A stretch of DNA of 64,000 bases from Pseudobdellovibrionaceae bacterium (GTDB lineage Bacteria > Bdellovibrionota > Bdellovibrionia > Bdellovibrionales > Bdellovibrionaceae): contig JABWCN010000016.1 in assembly GCA_013359135.1 (NCBI GenBank), forward strand, positions 1 to 64,000, given 5' to 3'. Shown here piece after piece: positions 9,220-18,702 of the stretch; positions within the stretch are counted from its first letter, which is position 1, and every line of letters starts with the position of its first letter. Under the pieces are notes generated by a model. That model did no database searches, was not told the origin of the DNA, and worked only from the letters and a program-made list of their open reading frames with translations. The position numbers and the translations under genes were made by a program.

Positions 9220-9567
9220 TTGCACGGTATAGCTCATCTTATTTTAAAATATTATCAGCCACAAATCATTTTACTCAAAGGCTCTCAGAGCCGTCTTCGA
9301 CTCTCTCATAGAGAGGAACAACCTGCCAGAATGGAAATTTTCAAATATCTCTACAGCAAAGGTGGACTCCTCGTTGAAGGTGCTGGGAATGCGACTGACC
9401 TAAAAGAATTTTCTCACTTAGACCCAAATCGCCTACGTTGGGAGGGCAGTGATGGTGATCCTCGACTGAGTCATCCAATTGAAGAGGTAATCATTAGAGA
9501 TGTTGAGTTTTCTTATTCAAAAACTGTGAAACTTTCAGTTTTTCAAAAATACTATCCACCCAATTGA
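9220..9567 (+). CDS. Unknown protein, possibly a gene fragment
   Basis: The frame opens with TTG 9 bases after AAAAGGA; the first in-frame ATG is 37 codons further on. The 115-residue product has no signal peptide or membrane segment. The part from EGAGNATDLKEFSHLDPN to the end reads like the tail of a larger soluble protein. I recognise no family. It overlaps the last 16 bases of the converging membrane-protein gene. It may be a truncated cargo gene of the element that carried the integrase. Confidence 0.4.
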   Translation: MHGIAHLILKYYQPQIILLKGSQSRLRLSHREEQPARMEIFKYLYSKGGLLVEGAGNATDLKEFSHLDPNRLRWEGSDGDPRLSHPIEEVIIRDVEFSYSKTVKLSVFQKYYPPN

Positions 9568-10118
9568 GCTGTATTTGCTAATACATTTTTATGTAAAGAA
9601 CTTATCGTCTCAAAGTAATATTCTGGAATTTTTGTTTTTATGATTGATTTATCATTCATAATAAAAACTAAATTTTTAACTCTAGGGAATAAAAATAAAC
9701 TCTTTGGATGAATCGAAGCTATTTGTCTCAAATCTATTTCTTTACTTCCTATTTTTTTTTCAATGACAGCTTTATCCTCAAATAATTTAATACGTTGAGA
9801 AAAAACTAAATGACAAATTAAACTAATTCCTCCAGTTATTGCCAAAACTAACAATAACTCTATTTTGACTGGCTGAAAAAAACTAACTGTTGCTTCTGAA
9901 AAAAAATAAAAAAATAAGTAAAAACAAAAGATATAAACATTAGGAAGAAAAAAAATGAAAGCAAGTTTAGAATCTATAAAGAGAATCCTAATAGGAATTT
10001 CATTATTAACTGGTTCTTTATCAAAGAAAAAAATTATTCTAACAAAAAGAGCATTAATAATTCCCCCAAAAATGGGTGTAAAAATCACTGCCAAGAAAAA
10101 AGATATTATTTGTTTCAT
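9552..10118 (-). CDS. Small membrane protein of unknown function
   Basis: The 188-residue protein has three or four hydrophobic segments (residues about 5-35, 50-75 and 85-110). A soluble C-terminal part of about 75 residues follows, with the beta-rich pattern IKLFEDKAVIEKKIGSKEID that recalls bacterial PH-like domains; this is only a resemblance. The DNA is very AT-rich and no strong ribosome site precedes the ATG. It is convergent with, and overlaps, the 9220-9567 gene. Confidence 0.5.
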   Translation of the reverse strand: MKQIISFFLAVIFTPIFGGIINALFVRIIFFFDKEPVNNEIPIRILFIDSKLAFIFFLPNVYIFCFYLFFYFFSEATVSFFQPVKIELLLVLAITGGISLICHLVFSQRIKLFEDKAVIEKKIGSKEIDLRQIASIHPKSLFLFPRVKNLVFIMNDKSIIKTKIPEYYFETISSLHKNVLANTAQLGG

Positions 10119-10180
10119 CGTTAACTATTCCTATTTAAATCCTACTGTTTAAGTGGAATTTAAAAAATGTTAATTGTCAC

Positions 10181-10198
10181 TTAGAATTAAAATTCTAA
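10181..10198. repeat. Perfect inverted repeat downstream of the RCC1 gene
   Basis: TTAGAATT and AATTCTAA are separated by two bases and lie 22 bases past the stop of the RCC1-repeat gene. It may be a weak terminator; the T-run on the minus strand is about 20 bases further and poor. Confidence 0.4.
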
Positions 10199-10219
10199 AA
10201 CAGATTTATCCTAGGACTA

Positions 10220-13200
10220 TCAATTTATTAGAAAATTTACTGGTTGATAATGTTTATAACCTGGTACTCGCGTAGCTCCAGTACCCCAACAAAAGTTGTC
10301 TGACTTATTTGTCTGTGTGCTAACAATGGCACAAAAATTAGCAGTGTAACCTATCCCTGATTTCCCATAATAATGACCACTTAGCTTTGTAGCTCCTTTT
10401 TGAATATTGCTCACTATTTGGGGACTAAAGTGATTTACCGTTGTACCATCACCCAAACTTCCGAGGGAATTGATGCCCCAACAATACAACTGACCTGACG
10501 AAGTTCTGGCACAACTGGCATAATCAGTAATAGCAAGTTCTTCAATCTGGACTTCAGATGGAAAATTTATCAAGGTAGGGCTGCCTCGGTTTACACTCGT
10601 CCCATCTCCAAGAGCTCCCTGATTTACCCCCCAACAATAAAGTTTTTTTTGTAAATTCAAAGCACACGAAAAGTTGCTACCATTATTTACGTACAACTTT
10701 AAAACACCCCCTGGGACACTCACTTCAACTGGCGCCAAAGAACTTCCAGTAAAAACTCCATTAGCGAAATGACCATATAAATTACTTCCCCAGCAGTAAA
10801 CCTTGCTATCGCTTGTTAAAATACACGTCGTTATCAAACCTGCTACTATTTTTTGAATTGGTGAACTTGTTAATCCCGTAACCTGAGTTGGTGTCGCAAG
10901 AATCCAAGGTGAACTTGTAGCTAAATTAATTCCTAACTGACTATTAAAATTATATCCCCAACACCAAACCTCATTGTTTTCCTTGAGAGCGCAAGCGTGG
11001 GCACTTCCTAGTGCCAGTTGAATATTATTTGTACCCAAGACTGACACGTATTTAAAAGTACTGGAAGCTGTTGTAGTTCCATCACCAAGCTGTCCATAGG
11101 TATTATCACCTCGACAATATACTTTTTTGTCAGAATCGATATAGCATTGAAAATCTTTTTCTCCCTGATCAAAACTCAAAACATCGCCATTACCTATTAT
11201 TTCTGGTTCTACATTATAAAAATTGTATTTTGTCGTATCGAACAAATTAGTCCCATGACAATAATACTTAGAGTCAGCTGCTTTTAGACAGTGAGTTCCT
11301 CGTGACATTATAATATCTTGAAACCCCAAGGAAAAACGGGAGTTAACAGGCCTATTCTCTGTGAAATTTTTTAAATTTTTACCCATAGAAACACCCTGCC
11401 CACCGACACATTGAGCTCTTCCATCGACAAGCACAACACAAGAACTATTAGAATTATTATTCATACTTACCATGAGTGGTTCATTTGTCAGGACTGTCAT
11501 AGCCTCTGGAAGCAGAATGCGACCAATATGATTCGAAAACAATTCCCCATCAAAGTTATAGCCAAAACAATAAAGCTTTTTACTGCCTGTTGAATTCTCT
11601 ATATAACAACTTCCACTAGCATTCCCTGCAAGCTGTAAAATACTAGTATTTGTTGAAACGTTAATAGGTATAAATGTAAAAGAATTAGCCCCAGGAATAT
11701 TCCCCCAACAGTATAATCCTTGGGTAGAGGAATACCCGCACATATGAGTTTGTCCAGCTACGATATCAGTAAAATTTGGAAATCCAGCCAAAAGAACAGG
11801 ACTTAGTGAAAAACTCAATACTCCAGGATTCTGCCCCAGTTGACCAACATTATTTTTTCCCCAGCAGTAAACACTTCCTGATATTGCTAAGGCACAAGTA
11901 AAGTTCCCACCAATAACCACCTTTTTAATCACAGGTTCAACACCTGGATTATCAAATTCTGCCAGCAAAACAGAAGTCGTTGGAGCATTTGCAAGTCCAT
12001 TACCTAGTTGATAATTAGAATTATCGCCGGCACATCTCACTGAGCCGTTATTATGAACAGCACAAATGGTTGTACTTGTTGGTGACAAAGCAAACTGCTT
12101 CACACTAGTGAAATCCGTCACGTCCAATAAACCATCAGAACTATCCACTAAAAACGGTGGCAAATTTGGATTTTTACATTTCAGTTGTCCTAAACTACTA
12201 ATCCAACAAAAACCATTATTAATGGCATAAAGCTGTGTCATTGAGACACCAGCAAGGGCCGTGACTTCAGTTGCAAAATTTTCTGTTGGGCCACGACAAT
12301 ATAGTTTAGTTGCAGTCTTTGCACAAGTGGTCCTATCTGCAGCTACCTCTAAAAAAACAGGCTGTGTCGCAGAAGTTGCTGTTTCATTAACGTCTGTAGA
12401 AGGTATTTTTACCAATACTTCTGTTGCCACCGAATTCCAAGAAGACGTCACAGAAATCTTAAACTGACGCTCTCCTCCGTACTCATAGGAGTTTCTAATT
12501 TGAATATAAAACTCACCATATAACTGACCTTTACTAATCGTTACACCCTGATCTATTTCAAAGAAATCTAAATCTTTTAAAGCTGTTGACTCGATGGTTT
12601 TCACGGTTAACGAAATATCTTCCGCCAAAGCATTACTGAGTTGCATTCTCATTCTGTAAACACCAGGAAAAAAACTACAACTTCCAGTTGTTGTGCAATT
12701 CACTTCTGAGTTATCACTGGCTACATATTTAAAATCAAAAGCAACACCAGCATAGAAACTTTCCGAGTATGAGCTGGAACTCACATTGCCTGCTTTATCC
12801 GTAGCCCTTAACTCTATCTGATAAGCACTTCCCTGAACTAAGACACTAGTAATAAACTCATAATCAAGCCCTTTATTAGAGGCAACTACCCAAGAAGTCA
12901 CTGCAGACAAATCTATAGCACTCACTATTCTAACTTCATAACTTTCTATTGGAGAATAGTTATCAATAGCTGGCTCAAAAATAAAGTCAGGAGTCCTTGT
13001 TGTTAAAGAAATTCTTGAATTTAAAGGTTTAAAAATTGGCTTCGAAGGAGCTGTCATGTCCAAAACTAGGTCAACGATTTGACATTCGCTAATGAAATGA
13101 TCCTCATCTCTAAAAAGTATTGCAACTTTGTAATTTCCTTCAGGACCATCCAAAGTGATCGTCTTTAAATCTACCTTAGGCTCCCAAGGAATTAGTGCAC

Positions 13201-13432
13201 TTTCAGTACAATTACCGTCTAAACGAATACTCATCTCTGTTGATTTTACCGAACTCAGTTGTAAATTCACTTTTCTAGAAGACGTATATTTACTTTGACC
13301 TGGAGCTAATTCAGCTAAAGCCGATGGCTTATATTGAGACGCTACTTGTATCCGCTCTGTAGGAAGACTACAGGATATCCATATCCACAACGATGATACC
13401 AACGCTAAGAGTAAGCGAATCCCCTTTTTCAT
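10220..13432 (-). CDS. Large RCC1-repeat surface lipoprotein
   Basis: ATG at 13432 is preferred to the TTG just before it, giving 1070 residues. The N-terminus is a signal peptide ending in a lipobox-like WISC. Residues about 45-235 resemble Ig/fibronectin-like modules of bacterial surface proteins (for example RATDKAGNVSSSSYSE); a second beta-rich region reaches about 345. The rest is a string of about 14 RCC1-type units such as CALAISGSVYCWGKNNVGQL and CARTSSGQLYCWGINSLGSL. Nearly every unit has two Cys 8-12 residues apart, so each blade could carry a disulfide. RCC1 folds are beta-propellers; fourteen units would make about two propellers. Surface binding is likely by analogy; the ligand is unknown. 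Confidence 0.85.
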   Translation of the reverse strand: MKKGIRLLLALVSSLWIWISCSLPTERIQVASQYKPSALAELAPGQSKYTSSRKVNLQLSSVKSTEMSIRLDGNCTESALIPWEPKVDLKTITLDGPEGNYKVAILFRDEDHFISECQIVDLVLDMTAPSKPIFKPLNSRISLTTRTPDFIFEPAIDNYSPIESYEVRIVSAIDLSAVTSWVVASNKGLDYEFITSVLVQGSAYQIELRATDKAGNVSSSSYSESFYAGVAFDFKYVASDNSEVNCTTTGSCSFFPGVYRMRMQLSNALAEDISLTVKTIESTALKDLDFFEIDQGVTISKGQLYGEFYIQIRNSYEYGGERQFKISVTSSWNSVATEVLVKIPSTDVNETATSATQPVFLEVAADRTTCAKTATKLYCRGPTENFATEVTALAGVSMTQLYAINNGFCWISSLGQLKCKNPNLPPFLVDSSDGLLDVTDFTSVKQFALSPTSTTICAVHNNGSVRCAGDNSNYQLGNGLANAPTTSVLLAEFDNPGVEPVIKKVVIGGNFTCALAISGSVYCWGKNNVGQLGQNPGVLSFSLSPVLLAGFPNFTDIVAGQTHMCGYSSTQGLYCWGNIPGANSFTFIPINVSTNTSILQLAGNASGSCYIENSTGSKKLYCFGYNFDGELFSNHIGRILLPEAMTVLTNEPLMVSMNNNSNSSCVVLVDGRAQCVGGQGVSMGKNLKNFTENRPVNSRFSLGFQDIIMSRGTHCLKAADSKYYCHGTNLFDTTKYNFYNVEPEIIGNGDVLSFDQGEKDFQCYIDSDKKVYCRGDNTYGQLGDGTTTASSTFKYVSVLGTNNIQLALGSAHACALKENNEVWCWGYNFNSQLGINLATSSPWILATPTQVTGLTSSPIQKIVAGLITTCILTSDSKVYCWGSNLYGHFANGVFTGSSLAPVEVSVPGGVLKLYVNNGSNFSCALNLQKKLYCWGVNQGALGDGTSVNRGSPTLINFPSEVQIEELAITDYASCARTSSGQLYCWGINSLGSLGDGTTVNHFSPQIVSNIQKGATKLSGHYYGKSGIGYTANFCAIVSTQTNKSDNFCWGTGATRVPGYKHYQPVNFLIN

Positions 13433-13614
13433 CAAATACTTATCGACATAAAATACAAAAACTAAAATCTCGATTGAAGAAATAAGGCCTCAATACATAG
13501 ACATATAAAAATCTATTTACGAACTTAGACTTTAGTCTGTAATTTCTTTTGTAAGAATTTAAGCAACTCAATCTAATTGCTATAAATGCAAATACATCTC
13601 ATGATTATCAGTGT

Positions 13615-15399
13615 ATGAAGATTAAAAATAAATTTTCTTTATCCTTTGCTCCTATTTTAATTTTAGCGTTAGTTACCTACACAATGATTGCTTTGGAACT
13701 ATTCCGAAAAGATAAAGTGGCATATATTTTTTCTGCCAACCAAGATGGTTCCCACCTTGCCTCTATGCTCTCAGAGAATATCTATCTTGCTCAAGCACCC
13801 CTACTTGAGGTAATCATCTCTAGCTTTAGTTTTCCCGATGGAAAATTCATGGCAACGGCCAAAAGTCATCTACAACTTACCGACTCCATTAAATTGATTA
13901 TTATATACGGCATAAACAACAATCAATTAGAACTCTTAGATACTGTTGGAGTTAAATCAGAAAGCGACAAAGCTTTTATCAAAGAGATCAGCCGATTCGA
14001 AGACAAATCGGCTCTTGCTTTATTTCAAGAGCAATTACTTATACAAAAAGAATTTGAAGTTAAGAGGTTTAAATATGAAAAATACCTTCTAAGATTAGTT
14101 TTACAAACTAATGCGATTAAAACTCTTCTAGACCAACCAAGAATATACCACTTAGCTTTAGCAAAAAAAGAAGGACAAATTTTACTAAATTCTAAAGCAG
14201 AAACAAACCCTCAGGCTCAATCTTTAATGACTGCTTTTATTAAACAAAATGTCATCGAAAAAGATTTCCCTTTTAGTAAAGAACGTGACTCATTCATTAT
14301 GACCTGGGCACCTATTCGCGGAACCGATTTAGGCTTTGTGACAGCCACAGAAAAGGAAAAAGCGATGAGTGCTCTTGAAGAGATGAAAAGAAAATCTTTG
14401 GGGGTCATGCTTCTGTTAGTCTCGATTTGTCTTTTTATTGTCATTAAAGTGGTTACAGGTTTAACTAAAAATATTGAGTCACTTTCAGCAAGTCTGACTT
14501 CTTTTTCTCAAGGAAACTTAAATGAAAAAAGCCAAATCAGCTCTACCGACGAGGTTGGATCGCTGTCAAAAAATTTCAACCAGATGACTGATAAAATCAA
14601 AGATCTCATAGCTCAATCAGAATCAAAGGCCAGAATGGAGTCAGAGCTGAACACGGCAAGAAGAGTACAAAGTTTATTTTTACCACAAGAAGATCTAGAA
14701 ACTTCTGAACTAAGTATTCGTGGCTATATTGAATCAGCAAGTGAGTGTGGAGGTGATTGGTGGTCTTTTCAAGAATTAGACAAAGGTTGCCGCTTTTTCA
14801 TAGCAGATGTCACAGGACACGGAGTCGCTCCAGCTATCCTTACAGCTGCACTTAATGCTGCTTGCGAAACCTTACGCGAATTTCAACACCTAAACATGTC
14901 TGATTTTGTTAGCTATTTAAACTCAGTAATTTACAAATGCTCCAAAGGAGAATTACTACTTTCTCTTTTTGTCGGAGAAATTTCTGTTATCGAAAATACC
15001 CTAACCTATGTGAATGCCAGCCATTGTTCTCCGATGCTTTTACACACCAACAAAGAACTTGATATTTTAGATGTTGTTAGCGGACCACATCTTGGCAGGA
15101 GCGCCAAGGAAACTTACAAAATGACTTCTGTAGCTTTTTTACCTGGTGAAAAAATATTTGTCTACACCGATGGATTGACCGAGTTCACTAACTCCCAAGG
15201 TCGCGCCTATGGTGAAAAAAAACTCTATAAATTAATTCAAAAAAATACCAACTACCTCTTACAAGAATATATGGATTTAAGAACGATAATACAAACCGAT
15301 TTCGAAGACTATCGCGAAGGATTAGAATTAACCGATGATGTCACGTTTATTGCCATTAATAGAAAAATAAATAGGGACAATTTAAATCCCACAGTATGA
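13615..15399 (+). CDS. Membrane HAMP-PP2C (RsbU/SpoIIE-type) protein phosphatase
   Basis: The 594-residue protein has a membrane segment at residues 8-28, an extracytoplasmic sensor of about 230 residues and a second membrane segment (SLGVMLLLVSICLFIVIKVV). A HAMP linker and a short coiled coil follow, then a C-terminal PP2C phosphatase of the SpoIIE/RsbU type. Metal-binding motifs are visible in ECGGDWW, ADVTGHGVAPAIL and YTDGLTEF. Such enzymes dephosphorylate anti-sigma antagonists in partner-switching pathways; no partner STAS or RsbW gene is next to it. It is the first gene of an operon and overlaps the FecR gene by ATGA (15396-15399). There is no clear Shine-Dalgarno; a TATAAAT-like box lies near 13580. 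Confidence 0.9.
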   Translation: MKIKNKFSLSFAPILILALVTYTMIALELFRKDKVAYIFSANQDGSHLASMLSENIYLAQAPLLEVIISSFSFPDGKFMATAKSHLQLTDSIKLIIIYGINNNQLELLDTVGVKSESDKAFIKEISRFEDKSALALFQEQLLIQKEFEVKRFKYEKYLLRLVLQTNAIKTLLDQPRIYHLALAKKEGQILLNSKAETNPQAQSLMTAFIKQNVIEKDFPFSKERDSFIMTWAPIRGTDLGFVTATEKEKAMSALEEMKRKSLGVMLLLVSICLFIVIKVVTGLTKNIESLSASLTSFSQGNLNEKSQISSTDEVGSLSKNFNQMTDKIKDLIAQSESKARMESELNTARRVQSLFLPQEDLETSELSIRGYIESASECGGDWWSFQELDKGCRFFIADVTGHGVAPAILTAALNAACETLREFQHLNMSDFVSYLNSVIYKCSKGELLLSLFVGEISVIENTLTYVNASHCSPMLLHTNKELDILDVVSGPHLGRSAKETYKMTSVAFLPGEKIFVYTDGLTEFTNSQGRAYGEKKLYKLIQKNTNYLLQEYMDLRTIIQTDFEDYREGLELTDDVTFIAINRKINRDNLNPTV

Positions 15400-17483
15400 A
15401 AAAAATTAGTTTCGATAAATTACCTTTTTTAACTCTGACATTACTAGCACTTGCAGGTTCTAGCTTACTTTTCGACGATCTTTACAAATTTTTAAGAACT
15501 GGACTAAAAAAAGAACAAAACCATCTTACTCCCGACGCCTTAATCATTCAATTTGAAAATGATATTCGCAAAAGAAATCAAAAAGAAATTAGCTGGGAAA
15601 ACATCAAAGAAAACCAGGGTCTTTATAGTGGTGATGAGATTTATGTTGGGGAAAAATCAAAACTCGATTTTATGATTCAAAAAAATCTTCTTCATCTAGA
15701 TGAAATGTCCCTTATTAGGATTGAAAGCAAAGGAAATCCTCTTCAATTTAGCTCTGGAAACCTAACTCTTAATCTTAACAAAAATAGTTTAGAAGTTTTT
15801 AAATTTAACTCTGGAGACGAGGAGATATCTCTCTCTGGAAATGACACCAAAGTAAGCATTACAAAACCTTTGGACTCTAACACCGAAAGCCTTGGATTTT
15901 CTTTTGAAAAAGGCACCACTGAAATTTCTTTCAAAAATACGACAACAAAAATAAAAGGTTTAGAGGGCAACAACCTTATTGTCACTAAAGACAAAAAAGG
16001 GGGGAAACTTAGCTTCAAAACAACTCAAATTCAAATCATCTCTCCCAAAGAAACAGCTCAAAACACTTTTCCTAACAACAGCTCTGTACTTTTTCAATGG
16101 CGATACTCTGATGCTAACAAACAGCAACCTCCGATAACTAGCTTCATGGAGATAGCAACTGATTCTGAGTTCAAGAATATAATTTACCAGTCAATTAAAA
16201 ATACCTTCAAAGCACAATGGCAAACTCTTGAGCTAAATTCCCATCTTTTCTGGCGTGTACAACTAGTTACCAAAGAAGGATTTAAACTAAAAAGTAAACC
16301 ACAAACATTTGCAGTATTTACACCTCAAATTCCCAAAATACTAGCACCTAGCTACTCATTTATTTCTCCAAAAGAATGGAAAATTATTTTTAATATTGAA
16401 AGTCCTTTTATAAGTTCAGGTTCTGTTATTGAGCTCTATGATATTAACCGAAATAAATTATTGAATTTTAACATAAAAAAAGAGCAAAGTTTCACATACA
16501 ACGCACCTCCATTAAACGATATTAGAGTGAAAATTAAAGCCCTTTACCCAAACTACAATCAACCGACTCCAGAATCTGACGTTTTTAATTTCACCACTCC
16601 AGCAACTCCCAAAAAACCAGAGAATCTAAAGTATGAAATTATTCCTTCCAAATCTGTAAGTCAGATCAAACTATCATGGCAAGAGGACCCGAATACTTCC
16701 TTTAACGAACTAAATATTACTAATTTGCCCTCTTACAAAAAAGAAAAACTAAAAGCAGGCAATCATGAGTTTGTTTTTAATTGTGATTTTATCAATTTTA
16801 AAAAAACGAAAATTAAATCTTTTTTTGCAGAATCAGTTTTTGGGCTATCCAGCGATGAAATCTTGATTCCAGCATGCCCAAAACCGATCGAAATCGAAGA
16901 AGCTATTTTTGAACCACCTAGTCTCTCAAGGTTCATTAAAAACGATACGTCTAAAATTCACTTAAAATTTAAAAGTCAGGCAAAAACAAAAGAATATGCT
17001 GTACAAATCATGGATCAAAAAAAAATCATAAATTTAACTATTTCTTCAGATGGATTAATTCCACTTGATAAAAGTTATCAAAACCTTAAATTAAAAATTA
17101 AACCTATCTTAGATAATAAATTTTTCTTCACTCAATGGTCTGAAATCTCTCCAGTAACAATCAACGAACTAACTCCTCTTGATCCTCCTAACCTAGTGAG
17201 CCCAAAAAACAATGAAGTTCAATTTCTTACTTCTGAAAAATTCTCAAAAGTTTTATTTCAATGGCAAACAACAACTGCCTCTCTAGGTTTTGACATTCAA
17301 CTTTCTAGATCAAGTGACTTTAAAAAAATATTATTCAATCAAACTGTAAATTCACCTCAGTTCGATTCGATTGGCAAAATAACTAGTGGTGTTTTTTACT
17401 GGAGAGTTCGTAGCTTTACACGTTATCAAGAATCAGAATGGTCAGCACCTTTCCAAATGAGGATCATCCGTGAAAAAAAATAA
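15396..17483 (+). CDS. Membrane-anchored FecR-domain protein with fibronectin-like modules
   Basis: The start overlaps the phosphatase stop (ATGA), so the two are translationally coupled. Residues about 10-25 form one membrane anchor. A FecR-type beta domain follows (residues about 70-160; SGDEIYVGEKSKLDF). Several fibronectin-like modules come next, recognisable by repeats such as SVLFQWRYSD, HLFWRVQLVTKEG, VLFQWQTTT and VFYWRVRSFTRYQ. In other bacteria FecR domains occur in periplasmic signal-relay proteins. With a membrane phosphatase upstream and an envelope protein downstream, this looks like the middle element of an envelope-sensing system. That role is inferred. Confidence 0.75.
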   Translation: MKKISFDKLPFLTLTLLALAGSSLLFDDLYKFLRTGLKKEQNHLTPDALIIQFENDIRKRNQKEISWENIKENQGLYSGDEIYVGEKSKLDFMIQKNLLHLDEMSLIRIESKGNPLQFSSGNLTLNLNKNSLEVFKFNSGDEEISLSGNDTKVSITKPLDSNTESLGFSFEKGTTEISFKNTTTKIKGLEGNNLIVTKDKKGGKLSFKTTQIQIISPKETAQNTFPNNSSVLFQWRYSDANKQQPPITSFMEIATDSEFKNIIYQSIKNTFKAQWQTLELNSHLFWRVQLVTKEGFKLKSKPQTFAVFTPQIPKILAPSYSFISPKEWKIIFNIESPFISSGSVIELYDINRNKLLNFNIKKEQSFTYNAPPLNDIRVKIKALYPNYNQPTPESDVFNFTTPATPKKPENLKYEIIPSKSVSQIKLSWQEDPNTSFNELNITNLPSYKKEKLKAGNHEFVFNCDFINFKKTKIKSFFAESVFGLSSDEILIPACPKPIEIEEAIFEPPSLSRFIKNDTSKIHLKFKSQAKTKEYAVQIMDQKKIINLTISSDGLIPLDKSYQNLKLKIKPILDNKFFFTQWSEISPVTINELTPLDPPNLVSPKNNEVQFLTSEKFSKVLFQWQTTTASLGFDIQLSRSSDFKKILFNQTVNSPQFDSIGKITSGVFYWRVRSFTRYQESEWSAPFQMRIIREKK

Positions 17484-18702
17484 TTGTTTCTATTTCTTAG
17501 ATATACTAATAATTTTGCTTCTTTTTCAATCTATAGATGCAACACCAACAACCCAAATGGCCAAAATAAAATCTTATTCTTTACAACAAGTAAAAAACGA
17601 CCTTAACCCTTTTACAACTGACTGTTTAAACCTCTTAAGACCTGGCAATCTTTATTTTGATAACGTCGAACTAATCAATCAACCTTCAAATGACCTATTC
17701 ATGTTGCGAGTAAATGGAAAACTAGATTCCTCTTCTCGATTAAAATTTATAAGTAACAAAATATATTATATAGATCTAAATGACTTTGAGAGTGAAAAAA
17801 AGTTTGATTTTTCACAACTAGAAATTCCACGTTCAGAAAAGGGAGATTTTAGTTTTTCCATACCTGTCAATAAAGGAAAAATAAAGATCCCATTAACACT
17901 CATAAGAAGTGTAAGCGAATCTTTCGAACTGATTGTTGAAATTGATCAAGAAGGAAAACTAATTGCAGCTAATTTAAAGCCAGTTCCAAGTCTTAAGCTC
18001 AAATTACAAATGTGCCTAAGAAACAGAATCGAATTTTCCAATCTACTTGGCGTTACAGACTACAGTCAAAATATCACTCAGCCAGAAATCAGTATTAGCT
18101 CGTTTAATACGCAAACGATAAATAGGAAATTATCTTATCATCAAACACTTTCACAGACTCAATATCATTTCTTTAGTTTTTCTTCAAAAAATAGTGAACT
18201 CCTTAAAAATAACTATTATTACAACAGCTATAGTCACTCTTCTTTAACTTTTAATTTTTTAAGAAAAACATTTTCCCCCAAATGGAGTCGTGGGTTTCTG
18301 GGGCTTGCAATTTATCCTTATTGGTTTTATGGATTAGGCATTACTCAACACAGTAAAGCTTCTTTTGTAAAAACAGATACGATTGAAAACACCACAAAAC
18401 AGGCTCTTATTCCTACTTTTGGTATCGAGTTCATAACCCTTGATAAAAGTGGCTGGGCTTTAGAAAACAGGTTTTTGTTGAGTTATCCCTATTATTTTAA
18501 CACTAATGACAAAGGTGGTCCCTCTTTATCTTTTGCTAATAGTATTAATAGAAGCCTAAATCAAAAATTTTATATTGGGTTTAGGCTTGATATAGACTAC
18601 AACCAGTTATCTTATGCCAACAACACTTCCTACATTGATAAATCTGGCAATCTTCGAATTATCGAGATAACCACTGGACTGAATTTTGGTTATTGGCTTT
18701 AG
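17470..18702 (+). CDS. Exported, probably outer-membrane protein of unknown function
   Basis: GTG at 17470 follows a GAGG ribosome site and overlaps the end of the FecR gene by 14 bases. The 410-residue product has a signal peptide cut near SIDATP. From about residue 200 on it shows alternating aromatic strands (FLGLAIYPYWFYGLGI, NRFLLSYPYYFNTNDKGG, FYIGFRLDIDYNQLSY), as in outer-membrane beta-barrels. The mature N-terminal 180 residues look like a soluble domain. It ends the phosphatase/FecR operon, and its 3' end overlaps the converging S41 peptidase gene by 44 bases. Confidence 0.65.
   Translation: MKKNNCFYFLDILIILLLFQSIDATPTTQMAKIKSYSLQQVKNDLNPFTTDCLNLLRPGNLYFDNVELINQPSNDLFMLRVNGKLDSSSRLKFISNKIYYIDLNDFESEKKFDFSQLEIPRSEKGDFSFSIPVNKGKIKIPLTLIRSVSESFELIVEIDQEGKLIAANLKPVPSLKLKLQMCLRNRIEFSNLLGVTDYSQNITQPEISISSFNTQTINRKLSYHQTLSQTQYHFFSFSSKNSELLKNNYYYNSYSHSSLTFNFLRKTFSPKWSRGFLGLAIYPYWFYGLGITQHSKASFVKTDTIENTTKQALIPTFGIEFITLDKSGWALENRFLLSYPYYFNTNDKGGPSLSFANSINRSLNQKFYIGFRLDIDYNQLSYANNTSYIDKSGNLRIIEITTGLNFGYWL

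Noticed and set aside
13520-13545. TTAGACTTTAGTCTGT as a possible operator
   Set aside because: The symmetry is short and imperfect and similar AGTCTA runs occur elsewhere in this AT-rich DNA.
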